Assembly: GCA_036377055.1 (NCBI GenBank)
Contig: DASUZD010000157.1
Location: 1 to 14,210, forward strand
Direction: 5' to 3'
Source: DASUZD01 sp036377055
GTDB lineage: Bacteria; Actinomycetota; Thermoleophilia; Gaiellales; Gaiellaceae
Length of the DNA: 14,210 nucleotides
Positions 11,922 to 14,210 of the stretch are shown in pieces (positions within the stretch are counted from its first letter, which is position 1; every line of letters begins with the position of its first letter). The notes below the pieces were generated by a model. That model did not search any database. It had not been told where the DNA came from and was given only the letters and a program-made list of their open reading frames with translations. The position numbers and the translations under genes are program-made.

Positions 11922-13615
11922 TCGGCGCTCAGGGGGACGAGCTCGAAGCGGTCGACGTCCACGAGTCCGCGGTCGGTGATCTTCAGGCTCGGGATCACGG
12001 ACAGCGCCAGGAAGGACAACGTCAGGAACGGCGTCGCGCCCGACCAGCCGAGCTCGCGCGCGGCGTCGTTGCAGGCCAGGCTCTTCTCGATCACCTCCGC
12101 GAGTGGCGCGTCGGCGAGCAGCCCGGCGACCGGAAGCGGCAGCTCGGCTCGAACGACGCCGCGCTCGACGACCGCGATCCCGCCGCCGAGCTCGGCGAGC
12201 CGCCGCACCGCGCGCACCATGTCGCTGTCGTGGACGCCGACCACGACGATGTTGTGCGCGTCGTGGGCGACGGTCGAGGCGAGCGCGCCGCGCTGGAGGC
12301 CCGAACCGCGGACGAAGCCGAGCCCGACGCGACCGGTGCCGAGGTGGCGCTCGATCACCGCGATCTTCGCCAGGTCGCGGGTCGGGTCCGCGACCGCCTC
12401 GTCGCCGGCAACCGTCGGCTCGTCCGTCAAGTGCTCCGTCACGACCTGGTCGGCTACGAGCCCGATCACGCGCGCCTTCCCGCCGTTCCACTGAATCCGA
12501 AAGTCGGTCTCCGTCAGCGGCTGAACGCGCACGGAGTGCTTGACCCACTCGGGCACGTCCGGATGGGGAATCTCCGTGACGGGCCTCCCGAGCTTGAGCG
12601 TGACCTCGGGCTCGAAGCGTTCGAGGTCCGGCAGGACGAGCAAGTCGGCCTGGTGGCCGGGCGCGACCGCGCCGAGGTGCCAGAGCCGGTGCCACGTCGC
12701 CGGGTTGTGCGTCGCGAGCACGACCGCGTCCTCGGGAGCGATCCCGGCCGCGACCGCCTCGCGCACCATGCCGTTGATGTGCCCGTTCTCGGCGATGTCC
12801 TCGGGATCGCGATCGTCGGTGCAGAACGCGATCTGGCTCGTCCCGAACTCCTCGACCAGCGGGAGGAGCGCGTGCAGGTTCCGCGCCATCGACGCCTCGC
12901 GAATCAGGAGCCACATGCCGGCGCGCAGCCGCTCGCGGCCCTCCTCGACCGTCAGCGCCTCGTGATCGGAGCGGATCCCGGCCGCCGCGTACGCGTTCAG
13001 CGCCTTCCCGAGCACGCCGGGTGCGTGGCCGTCGACCTGGACGCCGCGCGCGAGCGCGAGCTTCTCGAGCTCGGTCGCGTCGCCGCCGATGACGCCGGGG
13101 AAGTTCATCATCTCGGCGAGCCCGAGCACGCGGCGCCGGCGCAGCAGGCTCTCGAGGTCGCCAGCGCGGAGCGGCCTGCGCGGCGACTCGAACTGCGAGG
13201 CCGGGATGCACGACGACGCCATGAAGAAGTAGTCGAGCGGCAGGCCGTCGCACGCGTCGAGCAGCCAGTGGACGCCGTCCGTCCCGAGCACGTTGGCGAG
13301 CTCGTGCGGGTCGAGGACGACCGCTGTCGTGCCGAGCGGCAGGACGAGGCGGGCGAACTCGTCGGGGAGCAGCTTCGTCGACTCGAGGTGCATGTGCGAG
13401 TCGACGAACCCGGGCACGACGAAGCGGCCGGACGCGTCGAGCACCTCGCGCCCCTCGTAGTCGCCGAGGCCGGCGATCCAGCCGTCGGCGATCGCGACGT
13501 CGGCCTCGAGCCACTCGCGCGTGAACACCGAGAGGACCCGGCCGCCGCGCACGACGAGATCGGCGGGCTCGTCGCCGCGGGCGACAGCCAAGCGTCGGGC
13601 GAGATCGACGGCCAT
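11918..13615 (-). CDS. ade: adenine deaminase
   Basis: A 565-residue amidohydrolase-superfamily enzyme converting adenine to hypoxanthine and ammonia. Landmarks: PGFVDSHMHLEST (metal ligands H74, H76), LDPHELANVLG (101-111), FMASSCIPASQFE, VDGHAPG, AFCTDDRDPEDIAENGHING, and the C-terminal VAHDAHNIVVVGVHDSDM and PFLTLSFLALSVIPSLKIT blocks typical of AdeC. The length matches the family. ATG 13615 is chosen because AVDLARRLAVARG... matches the normal start and GAGAGGA lies about nine bases upstream; the open frame beyond it overlaps the divergent FAD-subunit gene. It is first in the five-gene purine catabolic operon and feeds hypoxanthine to the xanthine-dehydrogenase-type enzyme encoded divergently. 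Confidence 0.94.
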   Translation of the reverse strand: MAVDLARRLAVARGDEPADLVVRGGRVLSVFTREWLEADVAIADGWIAGLGDYEGREVLDASGRFVVPGFVDSHMHLESTKLLPDEFARLVLPLGTTAVVLDPHELANVLGTDGVHWLLDACDGLPLDYFFMASSCIPASQFESPRRPLRAGDLESLLRRRRVLGLAEMMNFPGVIGGDATELEKLALARGVQVDGHAPGVLGKALNAYAAAGIRSDHEALTVEEGRERLRAGMWLLIREASMARNLHALLPLVEEFGTSQIAFCTDDRDPEDIAENGHINGMVREAVAAGIAPEDAVVLATHNPATWHRLWHLGAVAPGHQADLLVLPDLERFEPEVTLKLGRPVTEIPHPDVPEWVKHSVRVQPLTETDFRIQWNGGKARVIGLVADQVVTEHLTDEPTVAGDEAVADPTRDLAKIAVIERHLGTGRVGLGFVRGSGLQRGALASTVAHDAHNIVVVGVHDSDMVRAVRRLAELGGGIAVVERGVVRAELPLPVAGLLADAPLAEVIEKSLACNDAARELGWSGATPFLTLSFLALSVIPSLKITDRGLVDVDRFELVPLSAE

Positions 13616-13640
13616 GAAGGAGATCCTCTCGGCAGCGCAG

Positions 13641-13646
13641 TACGCT
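13641..13646 (+). promoter_or_regulatory. candidate -10 box of xdh FAD-subunit gene
   Basis: TACGCT fits TANNNT and lies nine bases before TTG 13656, which has no SD. A near-palindrome, CAACCGTTG (13650-13658), overlaps the start region in the 40-base gap between the divergent genes and could be an operator. Both calls are weak. Confidence 0.25.
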
Positions 13647-13655
13647 TTGCAACCG

Positions 13656-14210
13656 TTGGACGTGCTCAGCCCCCGCACGCTCGCCGAAGCGCTCCGCCTG
13701 AAGGCCGAGCGTCCCGACTGCCTTCCGATCCAGGGAGGCACCGACGTGATGGTCGAGCTCAACTTCGACCGGCGCCGGCCGGAGGCGCTTCTGAACCTCA
13801 ACGACGTGGCGGAGCTGCGCGGTTGGACGCGCGAGAACGGGACGATTCGGCTCGGCGCAGGCCTCACGTATGCGGAGGCGATGGAGCCCGAGCTCGCCGA
13901 GGCGCTGCCGGCGCTCGCCGAGGCGTCGCGCACCGTCGGGGGACCGCAGATCCGGAACCGCGGCACGATCGGCGGCAACCTCGGGACGGCCTCGCCGGCC
14001 GGCGACGCGCTGCCGCCGCTCCTCGTCCGGGACGGGATCGTCGAGCTCGCGAGCGTCCGGGGCGCCCGCGAGCTGCCGCTGACGGAGTTCCTCGTCGGCC
14101 CGAAGCGGAGCGCGCTCGCCGCCGACGAGCTGATCATCGCCGTGGCCGTCCGGCCAGGCGACGGCCGCGAGACGTTCATGAAGATCGGTCCGAGGAACGC
14201 GATGGTGATC
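13656..14210 (+). CDS. xanthine dehydrogenase-type FAD-binding subunit (partial)
   Basis: First 185 residues, cut by the window end. This is the FAD-binding medium subunit of a molybdenum hydroxylase (CoxM/XdhB type), which carries electrons between the iron-sulfur subunit and the final acceptor; here probably part of xanthine dehydrogenase, making urate. Motifs: PIQGGTDVMVELNF (24-37), RTVGGPQIRNRGTIGGNLGT (92-111) followed by ASPAGD, VRGARELPLTEFLVGPKRSAL, and KIGPRNAMVI at the cut. TTG 13656 gives MDVLSPRTLAEALRLKAERP, which fits remembered homologue starts of the MDFLRP...EAL type. ATG 13614 in the same frame is possible but would share bases with the ade start codon and cover its SD. Divergent from ade, with a 40-base gap. 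Confidence 0.85.
   Translation, partial: MDVLSPRTLAEALRLKAERPDCLPIQGGTDVMVELNFDRRRPEALLNLNDVAELRGWTRENGTIRLGAGLTYAEAMEPELAEALPALAEASRTVGGPQIRNRGTIGGNLGTASPAGDALPPLLVRDGIVELASVRGARELPLTEFLVGPKRSALAADELIIAVAVRPGDGRETFMKIGPRNAMVI

Noticed and set aside
11922..13652. Upstream extension of the uraH frame and of ade to 14179
   Set aside because: Both are open only because of GC bias. Family alignment from memory and GAGAGGA before ATG 13615 fix the starts at 11921 and 13615.

Overview
The window is very GC-rich (about 70-75% in most genes). Many starts are GTG or TTG, genes overlap tightly, and several starts lack a Shine-Dalgarno (SD) sequence but have a TANNNT box just upstream. This fits a high-GC actinobacterium, possibly of the Thermoleophilia; the lineage is an inference, because no rRNA or marker gene is present. 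No tRNA, CRISPR array, transposase or integrase was seen. Most of the window is one functional theme: uptake, salvage and oxidative breakdown of purines.

Layout. (1) 51-1058, +: compact M20-family allantoate-amidohydrolase-like enzyme. (2) 1078-1770, +: lower-GC unknown gene, flanked by a 24-base imperfect direct repeat that matches the 3' end of the M20 gene. (3) 1793-3370, -: block unrelated to purines, namely a CsbD-like stress protein with a coupled 44-aa membrane peptide, an Flp-type pilin, a hairpin, an SD-led 17-codon micro-ORF and an unknown 250-aa protein. (4) 3442-8743, +: a purine-type phosphoribosyltransferase, then a complete BMP-type nucleoside ABC importer (binding protein, double ATPase, two permeases) behind a good sigma70-like promoter. 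(5) 8752-9601, -: two lower-GC overlapping genes for small two-TM coiled-coil membrane proteins. (6) 9645-13615, -: five overlapping genes read as ade, uraH, uraD, puuD and a DUF3830 gene. (7) 13656 to the window end, +: the FAD-binding subunit of a xanthine-dehydrogenase-type molybdoenzyme, cut by the window edge.

How the genes fit together. The importer would bring in purine nucleosides or bases, and the phosphoribosyltransferase could salvage bases to nucleotides. For catabolism, Ade converts adenine to hypoxanthine, and the molybdoenzyme (only its FAD subunit start is visible) would make xanthine and urate. PuuD, a membrane urate oxidase with a C-terminal cytochrome c domain, gives 5-hydroxyisourate; UraH and UraD convert that to OHCU and then (S)-allantoin. 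The M20 enzyme at the left edge would act on allantoate after an allantoinase that is not in this window. Because PuuD has a CxxCH haem site, electrons from urate probably enter the respiratory chain rather than forming H2O2.

Points most worth checking: the coding-like direct repeat around the 1078-1770 gene, the DUF3830 gene coupled to puuD, the hairpin covering the assigned ATPase start, the micro-ORF with competing hairpins at 2562-2760, and the two-gene 2-TM membrane module.
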